Below, one piece after another: positions 19,881-31,283 of a stretch of DNA of 64,000 nt. Positions within the stretch are counted from its first letter, which is position 1, and the number at the start of each line of letters is the position of its first letter. This DNA comes from Joostella atrarenae (lineage in GTDB: Bacteria > Bacteroidota > Bacteroidia > Flavobacteriales > Flavobacteriaceae): positions 1,009,050-1,073,049 of the forward strand of contig NZ_JAETXX010000001.1 in the NCBI RefSeq assembly GCF_021764745.1, in the 5' to 3' direction. The notes below the pieces were generated by a model. The model had not been told where the DNA came from and did no database searches. It worked only from the letters and a program-made list of their open reading frames with translations. The position numbers and the translations under genes were made by a program.

Positions 19881-19950
19881 TGTTTAAACGAGGATTTTTA
19901 CGATTATCGAAGGATTAGCCTTAATTCATAATCATCCTCAAAATTTAACA
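19881..19950 (+). promoter_or_regulatory. Candidate S4-type RNA leader before rpsD
   Basis: The 82-base gap between rpsK and rpsD folds into nested stems. GAGGAT (19890-19895) pairs with ATCCTC (19934-19939), GATTAT (19902-19907) with ATAATC (19928-19933), and AAGG (19910-19913) with CCTT (19919-19922) around an ATTAG loop. Outer A/T bases may add a flanking stem. S4 is a known autogenous repressor of the alpha operon in other bacteria, and from memory S4-type leaders have been proposed for Flavobacteria from comparative work. The fold is seen; identity with that family is inferred. Confidence 0.6.
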
Positions 19951-19952
19951 AC

Positions 19953-20558
19953 ATGGCAAGATATACAGGTCCAAAGACTAAGATAGCCCGTAAATTCGGC
20001 GAAGCAATTTTCGGAGACGATAAATCTTTTGAAAAAAGAAATTATCCTCCAGGACAACACGGTAACAACCGTAGAAGAGGTAAGAAATCTGAGTATGCAA
20101 TCCAGTTAATGGAGAAGCAAAAAGCTAAATATTCTTACGGTATTCTAGAAAAACAATTTAGAAACTTATTTGAAAAAGCTAACCGTAGCAAAGGTGTTAC
20201 AGGTGAGGTTCTTTTACAACTTTGTGAGTCTCGTTTAGATAACGTAGTTTACAGAATGGGAATTTCTCCTTCTAGAAGAGGAGCAAGACAATTGGTTTCA
20301 CACCGTCACATTACAGTAAACGGAGAATTAGTAAACATTCCATCTTACCAGTTAAAAGCAGGTGATGTAGTAGGAGTAAGAGAGAAATCAAAATCTTTAG
20401 AAGCGATCGCTAGATCACTTTCTAACAATAGTAATGTTTACGAATGGATTACTTGGAATAACGAAACTAAACAAGGAACTTTTGTTACTGTTCCAGAACG
20501 TTTACAAATTCCAGAAAATATTAAAGAGCAATTAATCGTCGAGTTATACTCTAAATAA
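19953..20558 (+). CDS. rpsD: 30S ribosomal protein S4
   Basis: S4 (201 residues) is a primary 16S rRNA binder and in many bacteria the autoregulator of the alpha operon. The start [20 protein letters not shown] and the S4 RNA-binding domain ([26 protein letters not shown]) are clear. The single-copy form lacks zinc cysteines at the N-terminus. It is preceded by a structured leader candidate at 19881-19950. Confidence 0.98.
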   Translation: MARYTGPKTKIARKFGEAIFGDDKSFEKRNYPPGQHGNNRRRGKKSEYAIQLMEKQKAKYSYGILEKQFRNLFEKANRSKGVTGEVLLQLCESRLDNVVYRMGISPSRRGARQLVSHRHITVNGELVNIPSYQLKAGDVVGVREKSKSLEAIARSLSNNSNVYEWITWNNETKQGTFVTVPERLQIPENIKEQLIVELYSK

Positions 20559-20579
20559 TAATTAGACAGCAGTCGTACT

Positions 20580-21572
20580 ATGGCAATACTAAATTTTCAG
20601 AAGCCCGATAAAGTTATAATGATCGATTCTACCGATTTCGAAGGTAAGTTTGAATTCAGACCTTTGGAACCAGGATATGGATTGACCGTTGGTAACGCAC
20701 TACGAAGAGTTCTTTTATCTTCATTAGAAGGTTTTGCAATCACATCAACTAGAATTGATAAAGTAGAACATGAGTTTTCTACTATTGAAGGTGTAGTTGA
20801 GGACGTTACAGAAATCATTTTGAGTTTGAAACAAGTTCGTTTCAAAAGACAAATTGAAGACATCGATAACGAAACCGTATCTATTTCAATTTCAGGTAAA
20901 GAACAAATCACTGCTGGAGATTTCCAAAAGTTTATATCAGGTTTTCAAGTTCTAAATCCAGATTTAGTTATCTGTAATTTAGACCCTAAGATTACCATAA
21001 ACATGGAAATTACAATCGAAAAAGGTAGAGGATATGTACCTGCTGAAGAGAACAAGAAAGCTAACGCACCTCTTGGGACAATTTTCACGGATGCAATCTA
21101 TACACCAATCAAGAATGTTAAGTTTAGCATCGAAAACTTTCGTGTAGAACAAAAAACAGATTATGAAAAACTAGTTTTCGAAATAATCTCAGACGGTTCT
21201 ATACATCCAAAAGATGCTTTAACTGAAGCTGCTAAAATTCTAATTCACCACTTCATGTTGTTCTCTGATGAGCGCATCACTTTAGAAGCTGATGAAATAG
21301 CACAAACAGAAACTTATGATGAGGAATCTCTTCATATGCGTCAATTACTTAAGACCAAATTAGTAGATATGGATCTTTCAGTAAGAGCATTAAACTGTTT
21401 GAAAGCTGCTGAAGTAGATACTTTAGGAGACTTAGTTTCTTTTAACAAGAACGATTTGATGAAATTCAGAAACTTTGGTAAAAAATCACTTACTGAGCTT
21501 GAAGAACTTGTAAACAACAAGGGATTAAACTTCGGAATGGATTTGTCAAAGTATAAATTAGATAAAGACTAA
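20580..21572 (+). CDS. rpoA: RNA polymerase subunit alpha
   Basis: RpoA (330 residues) dimerises to nucleate RNA polymerase assembly. The N-terminal domain has the typical [20 protein letters not shown] segment; the C-terminal helix-hairpin-helix domain ([32 protein letters not shown]) contacts promoter DNA and activators. It lies 21 bases after rpsD and 67 before rplQ. Confidence 0.98.
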   Translation: MAILNFQKPDKVIMIDSTDFEGKFEFRPLEPGYGLTVGNALRRVLLSSLEGFAITSTRIDKVEHEFSTIEGVVEDVTEIILSLKQVRFKRQIEDIDNETVSISISGKEQITAGDFQKFISGFQVLNPDLVICNLDPKITINMEITIEKGRGYVPAEENKKANAPLGTIFTDAIYTPIKNVKFSIENFRVEQKTDYEKLVFEIISDGSIHPKDALTEAAKILIHHFMLFSDERITLEADEIAQTETYDEESLHMRQLLKTKLVDMDLSVRALNCLKAAEVDTLGDLVSFNKNDLMKFRNFGKKSLTELEELVNNKGLNFGMDLSKYKLDKD

Positions 21573-21592
21573 TAATATAAAATCCGCATAAT

Positions 21593-21616
21593 TTGCCCCT
21601 CGAAGGAGTAGAGCAA
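21593..21616 (+). promoter_or_regulatory. Small hairpin before rplQ
   Basis: In the 67-base gap between rpoA and rplQ, TTGC (21593-21596) pairs with GCAA (21613-21616), then after an internal loop (CC and TAGA) CTC pairs with GAG around a GAAG loop. It is short, but it is the only GC-containing structure in the gap. It might be a leader for L17 or a processing site; evidence is limited. Confidence 0.3.
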
Positions 21617-21639
21617 GATGTTGATTAAAACTAAATGTC

Positions 21640-22152
21640 ATGAGACACGGAAAGAAATTTAACCATTTAAGTAGAAAAACAGCTCATAGAAAAGCTATGC
21701 TAGCTAATATGGCTTGTTCTTTAATAGAGCACAAGCGTATTAATACAACATTAGCTAAAGCTAAAGCTTTAAAGCAGTTTGTTGAGCCTTTAGTAACAAA
21801 ATCTAAAGCAGATACTACACATAACAGACGTATTGTTTTTAGTAAACTTAGAGACAAATACGCAGTTACAGAGCTTTTTAGAGATGTAGCGGTTAAGGTT
21901 GGTGATAGACCAGGAGGTTACACTAGAATTATTAAACTAGGAAACAGACTTGGAGATAACGCTGATATGGCAATGATAGAACTAGTTGATTACAACGAAA
22001 TCTACAATGCTGCAGATAAACCAGCTAAGAAGAAATCTACTAGAAGAGGTAAATCTAAGAAGTCTGCTGACGCTGCTGCTACTGAAGCACCAGCTGCAAC
22101 AGCTACAAAAGAAGGATCTGATAGTGAAAAACCAGAAACTTCACAAGAATAG
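21640..22152 (+). CDS. rplQ: 50S ribosomal protein L17 with acidic/alanine tail
   Basis: L17 (170 residues) lies near the exit tunnel. The core [20 protein letters not shown] to MIELVDYNE is normal. After about residue 124 comes a low-complexity tail rich in K, A, T and E (for example [17 protein letters not shown]) that the shorter E. coli protein lacks. Such tails are, as far as I recall, common in Bacteroidetes L17. It is the last ribosomal gene, followed by a strong terminator. Confidence 0.97.
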   Translation: MRHGKKFNHLSRKTAHRKAMLANMACSLIEHKRINTTLAKAKALKQFVEPLVTKSKADTTHNRRIVFSKLRDKYAVTELFRDVAVKVGDRPGGYTRIIKLGNRLGDNADMAMIELVDYNEIYNAADKPAKKKSTRRGKSKKSADAAATEAPAATATKEGSDSEKPETSQE

Positions 22153-22177
22153 TGTTTAATGTTATCATAACATATCG

Positions 22178-22210
22178 AAAAGGATAAACGTTTTAGTTTA
22201 TCCTTTTTTT
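22178..22210 (+). terminator. Terminator after rplQ
   Basis: The arms AAAAGGATAAAC (22178-22189) and GTTTATCCTTTT (from 22196) form a long stem followed by a T run. Just upstream is a 15-base palindrome, ATGTTAT-C-ATAACAT, at 22159-22173. The hairpin ends the ribosomal block before carA. Confidence 0.85.
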
Positions 22211-22245
22211 TGTGTTATTTTGTAAAAATTTTGCAACGTACAATA

Positions 22246-24653
<2,408 letters not shown>

Positions 24654-24672
24654 TATTTTTCATATTATATTT

Positions 24673-24703
24673 AAAAAGCTCCTCGTTTTGAGGAGCTTTT
24701 TTT
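24673..24703 (+). terminator. Terminator after eno
   Basis: The arms AAAGCTCCTC and GAGGAGCTTT form a stem with a short loop, followed by seven T residues. It ends the carA-eno transcript. Confidence 0.9.
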
Positions 24704-24830
24704 GTTTTTACATAATTGTTGCTAATTAACAATGATTTAATGATGATTATTTTCAGTATGTCATTATAATTAATTAATTTAAAGGTAATTATATGACGAT
24801 AGTAATTTAACCACCAAAATTATTTTGCTT

Positions 24831-26447
24831 GTGAAAACTAATTTTCTTTTTGTTTGTGCCGAAAATGATGGAATTTATAACTGTAAAGCCGGGGGAATGG
24901 GCGATGTTGTTCGAGATGTACCTAGGCAAATAGCTAGTTATGAAGATACATGCCATGTAATTACACCTTCTTATGGAAGGCTTCATCAGAACGGTACAAA
25001 GATTACTTCATTGGTATTTAATTATCGTGGACAAAGTGAGGAAGCTAGCTTATATGAAGTTCCAGGAAAAAAAGAGAATCCATTTATAAAGCATTATGTT
25101 ATAGATCATCCGGCAATTACTTCTGGTGATATAGCTCATATTTATTTTAACGATCCTGACCAGCCATTTTATACAGATGCATGCATGTTTTCTTTATTTT
25201 GTACAGCGGTAGCTCAGGCAGTAAAGCAAGACTTGTTTGGAGAGCTTCAGGTAATTCATTTGCACGATTGGCATACAAGTCTATTATTGTTTTTAAGAGA
25301 GTATCATTCTTCGTTTACGGTGCTCAAGAATATTAGATTTGTGTATTCGATTCATAATTTGGCTATTCAAGGAATTAGGCCGTTTAGAGATAACTATTCG
25401 TCATTAAAAGCCTTTTATCCTGAAATTATTATTGATGAAGAGCAATTAAAAGATCCTAGATACCACGATTGTATAAATTTAATGACATTGGGAATCCGTT
25501 TAGCTGATGCTGTGCATACAGTTTCTCCATCCTATAAAGAAGATATAAAAAGTCCGAGTAGACCTCCTGCATTTATTGGTGGAGAGGGTTTGGAAAACGA
25601 TTTAATAAAAGCCGATGATGAAGGTCGATTATTTGGGATATTAAATGGTTGCAACTATAAAAATATAAATAAAGCTAAAAGGAATGAGCTTTATAGAAAT
25701 AGTTTGTACGCTATTTTTAAATGGCTTCAAGAGCCTAATAAAAAGTATAAGTCAGACTTTTTAGCGCATACAGGAAATAAAATATTTAAGCTTTCAGAGA
25801 ATAAGCCCGATTTTATTTGCGCTAGTGTAGCAAGGCTCACAGAACAGAAGTTTTTCTTCTATAAAAATAATCCTGATTTGCTGAGAAATTTATTAGATAT
25901 TTTGGCTGCTAGAAATGGAGTTTATATTGTTTTGGGAACTGGAGCTCCAGAGTATGAAGATGGTTTTAGGCAGATTAGCTACGAAAAGGAGAATTTTATT
26001 TTTATAAATGGTCAGTCAGAAGAGATTATTGATTCTTTATATTTTGAGTCGAATTTATATTTAATGCCGAGTTTGTTTGAACCATGCGGAATCAGTCAGA
26101 TGTTGGCTATGAGAAATGGACAGCCTTGTTTGGTTCATGCCACGGGTGGATTAATAGATACTGTTGATCATTTAAAATCTGGCTTTAGTTTTTCTGGAGA
26201 TACTTTAGAGCAAAAAGGTCAAAACTTTTTACAAGTTTTTGAGAATACCGTAGATCTATTTTTTGAAGATAAAGAAATATGGAAGCATATTTGTAAAACT
26301 GCAAAAGGGAAAAGATTTAGTTGGGAAAAATCTGTAAAAGAGTATTATCAAGATTTATATCTTCAAGAAATTAAGTTAGAAAGTAAGTTTAAACCAAAAA
26401 AAAAGGGCAGTAAAAGCGTGTCTGATATTTACAATTATAACAAATAG
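24831..26447 (+). CDS. GT5 glycogen/starch-synthase-like glycosyltransferase
   Basis: This protein (538 residues from GTG 24831; a TTG two codons earlier is also possible, and no ATG fits) has a two-lobed GT5 fold. The N-terminal lobe has the sugar-nucleotide-binding KAGGMGDVV motif and the C-terminal lobe FEPCGISQM and ATGGLIDTV, as in glycogen synthases that add glucose from ADP- or UDP-glucose to alpha-1,4-glucan. The start CAENDGIYNCKAGG differs from the usual SAECYPVAKVGG of GlgA, and a lysine-rich tail follows, so it may be a branch of the family. No other glycogen gene is adjacent; gltA follows after 140 bases. Confidence 0.8.
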   Translation: MKTNFLFVCAENDGIYNCKAGGMGDVVRDVPRQIASYEDTCHVITPSYGRLHQNGTKITSLVFNYRGQSEEASLYEVPGKKENPFIKHYVIDHPAITSGDIAHIYFNDPDQPFYTDACMFSLFCTAVAQAVKQDLFGELQVIHLHDWHTSLLLFLREYHSSFTVLKNIRFVYSIHNLAIQGIRPFRDNYSSLKAFYPEIIIDEEQLKDPRYHDCINLMTLGIRLADAVHTVSPSYKEDIKSPSRPPAFIGGEGLENDLIKADDEGRLFGILNGCNYKNINKAKRNELYRNSLYAIFKWLQEPNKKYKSDFLAHTGNKIFKLSENKPDFICASVARLTEQKFFFYKNNPDLLRNLLDILAARNGVYIVLGTGAPEYEDGFRQISYEKENFIFINGQSEEIIDSLYFESNLYLMPSLFEPCGISQMLAMRNGQPCLVHATGGLIDTVDHLKSGFSFSGDTLEQKGQNFLQVFENTVDLFFEDKEIWKHICKTAKGKRFSWEKSVKEYYQDLYLQEIKLESKFKPKKKGSKSVSDIYNYNK

Positions 26448-26587
26448 CAGCAATTTAGAAAAGAACTGACAATTTCGCATTATTTTAACTTCTGAATGCC
26501 TTAAAAAGAGCTCGGGTTAGGAGTAAATTAACAGTTTATTTCGTATTTTCGCAAGACTTGAAATAAAATAAAAAATTAAATTATATT

Positions 26588-27871
26588 ATGTCAGATACGG
26601 CTACTATTGAGTATAAAGGTAAGAAAATAGAATTTCCAGTTGTTGAAGGTACAGAGAATGAGTTGGCGATAGATATTAAATCGCTACGAGCTTCAGCAGG
26701 TATCATTACTTTGGATCCAGGATATAAGAATACAGGTTCTTGTGAGAGTGCAATAACTTATTTAGATGGGGAAAAAGGAATTTTGAGGTACAGAGGATAT
26801 GCTATTGAAGACCTGGCCGAAAAAGCTGATTTCTTAGAAGTTGCATATTTGTTGATCTTTGGAGAACTTCCTAATAAAGCGCAATTAGATAAGTTTCATA
26901 GCGATATAAAAGCGAACTCTGAAGTAGATGAGGACGTTAAGAAGATTGTAGATAGTTTCCCAAGAACAGCACACCCAATGGGAGTGTTATCTTCATTAAC
27001 TAGTGCTTTAACAGCTTTTAATCCTTCTTGTGTTGATATAGATTCTGAAGAGGATATGTATCAAGCTATTGTTAAGATAATGGGGAAATTCCCAGTTTTA
27101 GCAGCTTGGACTTTACGTAGAAGAAATGCAAAACCTTATGATTACGGTAATGCTTCTCTTGGTTATGTAGAGAACATGTTATATATGATGTTTAAGAAAC
27201 CAAATGAAGAGTATAAGTTAAATCCAATTGTAGTTGATGCTTTGGATAAGTTATTAATTCTTCATGCGGATCATGAGCAAAACTGTTCTACTTCAACAGT
27301 AAGAATTGTAGGTTCTTCTCATGCTGGTTTATTTGCATCGTTATCTGCAGGTGTTTCTGCTCTTTGGGGACCTCTTCATGGAGGAGCTAACCAAGCAGTA
27401 ATTGAAATGCTTGAAAGTATTAAAGAAGATGGTGGAGACACTGCAAAATATATGGAAAAGGCGAAAGATAAAGAGGATCCTTTCCGTTTAATGGGCTTTG
27501 GACATAGAGTTTATAAAAACTTTGATCCACGTGCTAAGATCATTAAAAAATCTGCTGATGAAGTATTAAGTGATTTAGGAGTTGAAGATCCAGTTTTATC
27601 TATCGCTACAGGCTTAGAAAAACAAGCATTAGAAGATGATTATTTCGTAAAAAGAAAATTATATCCTAATGTAGATTTTTACTCAGGAATTATATACAGA
27701 GCTTTAGGAATTCCTACCGAAATGTTTACAGTGATGTTTGCTTTAGGTAGATTACCAGGTTGGATTGCACAATGGAGAGAAATGAGAATGAAGAAAGAGC
27801 CAATCGGTAGACCAAGACAGGTTTATGTTGGTGAGACATTAAGACCTTTTGTTGATGTAAGTAAAAGATAA
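26588..27871 (+). CDS. gltA: Citrate synthase
   Basis: Citrate synthase (427 residues) condenses oxaloacetate and acetyl-CoA at the entry of the TCA cycle. The catalytic residues are visible: H264 in GPLHGGANQAV, H306 in GFGHRVYKNFDPRA and D363 in NVDFYSG. The N-terminal region (about 1-50) is the extra beta domain of the Gram-negative hexameric type, which is usually NADH-regulated. A -7-like TATTTTCG lies at 26544-26551 and a terminator follows, so it is probably transcribed alone. Confidence 0.97.
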   Translation: MSDTATIEYKGKKIEFPVVEGTENELAIDIKSLRASAGIITLDPGYKNTGSCESAITYLDGEKGILRYRGYAIEDLAEKADFLEVAYLLIFGELPNKAQLDKFHSDIKANSEVDEDVKKIVDSFPRTAHPMGVLSSLTSALTAFNPSCVDIDSEEDMYQAIVKIMGKFPVLAAWTLRRRNAKPYDYGNASLGYVENMLYMMFKKPNEEYKLNPIVVDALDKLLILHADHEQNCSTSTVRIVGSSHAGLFASLSAGVSALWGPLHGGANQAVIEMLESIKEDGGDTAKYMEKAKDKEDPFRLMGFGHRVYKNFDPRAKIIKKSADEVLSDLGVEDPVLSIATGLEKQALEDDYFVKRKLYPNVDFYSGIIYRALGIPTEMFTVMFALGRLPGWIAQWREMRMKKEPIGRPRQVYVGETLRPFVDVSKR

Positions 27872-27887
27872 TTATTACGACATATTA

Positions 27888-27926
27888 AAAACGGGGAATA
27901 TTATTAATAATGTTCCCCGTTTTTTT
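27888..27926 (+). terminator. Terminator after gltA
   Basis: The arms AACGGGGAA (from 27890) and TTCCCCGTT (to about 27921) form a stem with an additional A/T stem in the loop, followed by a T run. It ends the citrate synthase transcript. Confidence 0.9.
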
Positions 27927-28012
27927 ATATTTATTTTTAATAAATTGTCATTCAATTATTCAGATTCTATCGATGTTATCAGAATTTGATATTATAAAAT
28001 CAAGGTATTTCT

Positions 28013-28927
28013 ATGTTGAAATTAAATGTTAATAATGAAACTTCTAAGTTAAAAGCCGTTGTTTTAGGAACAGCAAAAAGTAATGGTCCAACACCTGCAA
28101 TTGAAGATGCTTACGATCCTAAATCGGCAGAACACATAAAAGCGGGTACTTATCCGAAAGAGGAAGATATGGTGCCAGAGATGGAAGCTTTCAATAACGT
28201 TTTTAAAAAACACGGTGTTACAGTTTACAGACCAGAACTCATTGAAGATTGTAATCAGATATTTTCTAGGGATATTGCCTTTGTTATCGATAGTTTTTTA
28301 ATTAAATCAAACATTCTTCCAGATAGGGAGAAAGAGTTGGATGCAATAAAGTATGTCATAGATCAAATAGCTCCTGATAAAATAATTACACCTCCAGAAG
28401 AAGTTCATATTGAGGGAGGAGATGTAATGTTATGGAACGATTATATTTTTATAGGAACCTATAAAGGGAGTGATTATGCTGATTATATTACTGCTCGAAC
28501 AAATATGCATGGTGTTAATTTTATCAAGGAAATGTTTCCTAATAAAATAGTAAAAGAGTTCGACCTTAATAAATCTAATACAATAGCAAGGGATAATGCT
28601 CTGCATTTGGACTGTTGCTTTCAGCCAGTTGGTCATGATAAGGCAATAATCCATAAAGAAGGATTTAGAGATGAAGCAGATTATAATTATCTAGTTGATC
28701 TTTTTGGAGCTGAAAACTTATTTCATATTTCTAAAGATGAAATGTATCATATGTTTAGTAATGTATTTTCAATTAGTCCAGAGGTTGTAGTTTCAGAAAA
28801 AAACTTTACAAGACTTAATAAGTGGTTAAGAGAAAAGGGGTTTACTGTTGAAGAAATCTCATATGGAGAAATAGCAAAACAAGAAGGACTTCTTCGATGT
28901 TCAACGATGCCACTCATTCGTGAATAA
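28013..28927 (+). CDS. Amidinotransferase/DDAH-family guanidino-modifying enzyme
   Basis: This 304-residue protein belongs to the guanidino-group-modifying superfamily (arginine deiminase, dimethylarginine hydrolase, amidinotransferase). The full catalytic set is visible: D87 (FSRDIAF), E134 and D137 (IEGGDV), H198 and D200 (LHLDCC) and the nucleophile C296 near the C-terminus (LLRCSTMPL). It likely hydrolyses or transfers an amidino group of an arginine-like compound; the exact substrate cannot be told from motifs. A second member of the superfamily (ctlX-like) lies about 120 bases downstream. Confidence 0.8.
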   Translation: MLKLNVNNETSKLKAVVLGTAKSNGPTPAIEDAYDPKSAEHIKAGTYPKEEDMVPEMEAFNNVFKKHGVTVYRPELIEDCNQIFSRDIAFVIDSFLIKSNILPDREKELDAIKYVIDQIAPDKIITPPEEVHIEGGDVMLWNDYIFIGTYKGSDYADYITARTNMHGVNFIKEMFPNKIVKEFDLNKSNTIARDNALHLDCCFQPVGHDKAIIHKEGFRDEADYNYLVDLFGAENLFHISKDEMYHMFSNVFSISPEVVVSEKNFTRLNKWLREKGFTVEEISYGEIAKQEGLLRCSTMPLIRE

Positions 28928-28989
28928 ATACCACTTAATTAAATAGCATAATAACACTTTTATAAGTGATATAGAAATTTAACAAAGTT

Positions 28990-29030
28990 ACCTTCCTAAG
29001 GTTCTTATTATAACTTTCTTTGTAGCTTTG
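28990..29030 (+). promoter_or_regulatory. ctlX promoter with inverted repeat
   Basis: A perfect -7 element TAGCTTTG lies at 29023-29030. The -33 position has no TTG but holds the inverted repeat ACCTT-CCT-AAGGT at 28990-29002. The repeat could be an operator or activator site that replaces the -33 element. Confidence 0.5.
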
Positions 29031-29050
29031 CGCGATAAAATTGGAACTAA

Positions 29051-29983
29051 ATGAGTCAGATTACGAATACTATATTGATGGTTCGTCCAGTAAACTTTAG
29101 GATGAATGAACAAACAGCTGTAAATAACTATTTTCAGGAAGACATCGATATACTAAATGAAGCCGTTAATAAGAAGGCTCAAAGGGAGTTCGATGCTTTT
29201 GTTGAGAAATTAAGAGCGGTTGGTGTTAACATTATCGTGGTAGAAGATACTCCGAGTCCAGACACTCCAGATTCTATTTTTCCTAACAACTGGATTTCAA
29301 CGCATGATGATGGTACGCTAGCTTTATATCCTATGTTTGCTGAGAACAGAAGAAATGAACGTAGAGAGGATATTTTAGAAGTGCTTGAGGAAAATGGTTT
29401 CCGAATAGACAATGTGATGGATTATACTTCTGCGGAAGAAGAAGGTGTTTTCTTAGAAGGAACAGGGAGTGTGATCCTAGATCGAATTAATAGAAAAGCA
29501 TATTGTGCACTTTCTCCAAGGGCAGATGAAGATTTGTTTATAGAGTTTTGTGAAGATTTTGAATATTTTCCAGTAATTTTTACAGCTAATCAAGATGTAG
29601 ATGGGGAGAGAAAACCAATTTATCATACCAATGTGATGATGTGTGTTGGAGATGATTTTGCCGTTATTTGTTTGGATAGTATTGATGATAAAAAGGAGCG
29701 AAAAAATATTCTTACTCACCTGAAGAATGATGGTAAGGAGATTATTAGTATTTCTGAAGTTCAAATGAGTAATTTTGCTGGTAACATGCTTCAAGTGGAA
29801 TCTAATGAAGGTAAGAAATACTTAGTGATGAGTGAAGCTGCTCATAAAAGTTTAAATGAAGGTCAAGTGAAAGCTATTGAAAAGTATGTTTCCGTTTTAT
29901 CTGGAAACTTAGAAACTATAGAAACTTGTGGAGGAGGTAGCGCTCGTTGTATGATGGCAGAAATATTTCTCCCAAAAAAATAG
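29051..29983 (+). CDS. ctlX: Citrulline utilization hydrolase CtlX-like
   Basis: This 310-residue protein has the CtlX-type start (TNTILMVRPVNFRMNEQTA) and belongs to the guanidino-modifying superfamily. Likely catalytic residues are E136 (FLEGTGS), H192 (YHTNVM) and the nucleophile C300 (GSARCMMAE). CtlX of Francisella is described as a citrulline ureidase that releases ornithine, ammonia and CO2; function here is by resemblance. It has its own -7 element and is followed after 38 bases by an Rrf2 regulator, with which it is probably cotranscribed. Confidence 0.75.
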   Translation: MSQITNTILMVRPVNFRMNEQTAVNNYFQEDIDILNEAVNKKAQREFDAFVEKLRAVGVNIIVVEDTPSPDTPDSIFPNNWISTHDDGTLALYPMFAENRRNERREDILEVLEENGFRIDNVMDYTSAEEEGVFLEGTGSVILDRINRKAYCALSPRADEDLFIEFCEDFEYFPVIFTANQDVDGERKPIYHTNVMMCVGDDFAVICLDSIDDKKERKNILTHLKNDGKEIISISEVQMSNFAGNMLQVESNEGKKYLVMSEAAHKSLNEGQVKAIEKYVSVLSGNLETIETCGGGSARCMMAEIFLPKK

Positions 29984-30021
29984 TATATTTAGATACATAG
30001 CAATATAGACTTTAAAAAGAT

Positions 30022-30447
30022 ATGCTTTCAAAGAAGACAAAATATGGTTTAAAGGCTCTTACTTACATGGCCAAAAAGGAAAGTAAGAATCCAGTGTTAA
30101 TTTCTGAAATTGCCGAGCAAGAAAATATCTCTAAGAAATTCTTGGAGATAATTTTACTTCAATTGAAGAATAGTGGATTCTTAGGTTCAAAAAAAGGAAA
30201 GGGTGGAGGATACTACCTAATTCGTGATCCAGAAAAGATTACTGTTGCTTCTTTAATAAGAGTATTGGAAGGTCCAATTGCGATGTTGCCTTGTGTGAGT
30301 TTAAATTTTTATGAGAAATGTGATGATTGTAAAAATGAAGAAGAATGCTCTTTAAGTAGGCTCATGATCGAAGTTAGAGATAGCACTTTAAAAGTATTAG
30401 AAAATAAAACTTTAGCCGATTTAACAAGGTCTACGCAAATTCCATAA
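30022..30447 (+). CDS. Rrf2-family transcriptional regulator
   Basis: This 141-residue protein is an Rrf2-type winged-helix regulator (MLSKKTKYGLKALTYMA; ISEIAEQENISKKFLEIIL; GKGGGYYLIRDPEKI). Rrf2 proteins such as CymR, IscR and NsrR sense cysteine status or bind Fe-S clusters. Four cysteines, C91, C100, C103 and C109, sit in the effector region and could hold a cluster or respond to redox change. It lies between ctlX and a cysH-like gene whose promoter overlaps an inverted repeat, so control of sulfate reduction is the most likely role. Confidence 0.9.
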   Translation: MLSKKTKYGLKALTYMAKKESKNPVLISEIAEQENISKKFLEIILLQLKNSGFLGSKKGKGGGYYLIRDPEKITVASLIRVLEGPIAMLPCVSLNFYEKCDDCKNEEECSLSRLMIEVRDSTLKVLENKTLADLTRSTQIP

Positions 30448-30499
30448 CCTTATTTATTACTACTTAGACAATTGTAAATAAAAAAAGTGTGTTAAAAAC

Positions 30500-30530
30500 C
30501 TAGTAATTAACTAGACTATTAATATCTTTG
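30500..30530 (+). promoter_or_regulatory. cysH promoter with possible Rrf2 operator
   Basis: A perfect -7 element TATCTTTG lies at 30523-30530. The inverted repeat CTAGT-AATTA-ACTAG at 30500-30514 overlaps the spacer and -33 region, a position suited to repression by the neighbouring Rrf2 protein. Binding is inferred. Confidence 0.5.
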
Positions 30531-30554
30531 CTTTTAGTTAAGATAAAAAGAGTT

Positions 30555-31166
30555 ATGGATTTAATAGAGGTAAATAAAAATCTAAGAGATAAATCTCCAT
30601 CAGAAATTGTAATATGGGCCTTAGCGCAAGGAAGTAACCCTGTGGTTACAACAAATTTCCGTCCTTATGAAGCAGCTATTTTACATGCTACAACTTCAGA
30701 AAGCAAAGATATTCCTGTGGTTTGGTGTGATACGGGTTATAACACTAATAATACCTATTTACATGCAGAACGTTTAATAAAATCGTTGGCGCTTAATATA
30801 AAGTTATATGTACCGCAGCAAACCGTGGCGCATAGAAATATGGTAATGGGGATTCCAAGTATTGAAGATCCTTTGCATAAGGTATTTACAGAGCAAGTAA
30901 AGTTAGAGCCTTTTAAAAGAGCGATGACAGAAAATAAGCCTGATATATGGTTTACCAACTTGAGAAAAGGGCAGACTGCATTTAGAGATAGTTTAGATAT
31001 TGTAACACAAGGAAGTGATGGTGTTCTTAAGGTGAGTCCATTTTATTACTATTCTGATGAAGAGTTAGATGCTTATTTAGAGAGTCATAATTTGGAAAAT
31101 GAATTTAACTATTTCGATCCTACAAAGGTTTTAGAGAATAGAGAATGTGGTTTACATATTAGCTAA
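30555..31166 (+). CDS. cysH: Phosphoadenosine phosphosulfate reductase family protein
   Basis: This 203-residue protein (ATG 30555; an earlier TTG at 30528 lies inside the promoter) resembles PAPS/APS reductases, which reduce activated sulfate to sulfite for cysteine synthesis. The catalytic ECGLH motif is at the C-terminus, and VVWCDTGYNT and the FTNLRKGQTAFRDSL segment fit the fold. The paired-cysteine motifs that bind a 4Fe-4S cluster in APS reductases are absent, so a PAPS-type enzyme is more likely. The usual cysDN/cysI partners do not follow; a terminator does. Confidence 0.8.
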   Translation: MDLIEVNKNLRDKSPSEIVIWALAQGSNPVVTTNFRPYEAAILHATTSESKDIPVVWCDTGYNTNNTYLHAERLIKSLALNIKLYVPQQTVAHRNMVMGIPSIEDPLHKVFTEQVKLEPFKRAMTENKPDIWFTNLRKGQTAFRDSLDIVTQGSDGVLKVSPFYYYSDEELDAYLESHNLENEFNYFDPTKVLENRECGLHIS

Positions 31167-31190
31167 GAAACTAATACCGAAAAAATATTT

Positions 31191-31224
31191 AAAAAGGGAT
31201 TGCCAGCGGCAATCCCTTTTTTTT
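31191..31224 (+). terminator. Terminator after cysH
   Basis: The arms AAAGGGATTGCC and GGCAATCCCTTT form a strong stem with an AGC loop, followed by a T run. It separates cysH from the amidase gene. Confidence 0.92.
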
Positions 31225-31283
31225 GATTGTAATTCATAGAAGAATGCTTAGATATTATTACTTTTAATATAAAAGAACAATAG

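Noticed and set aside
22210..22245. Upstream ATG for carA
   Set aside because: It lies at the end of the rplQ terminator and would add twelve residues not typical of CarA.
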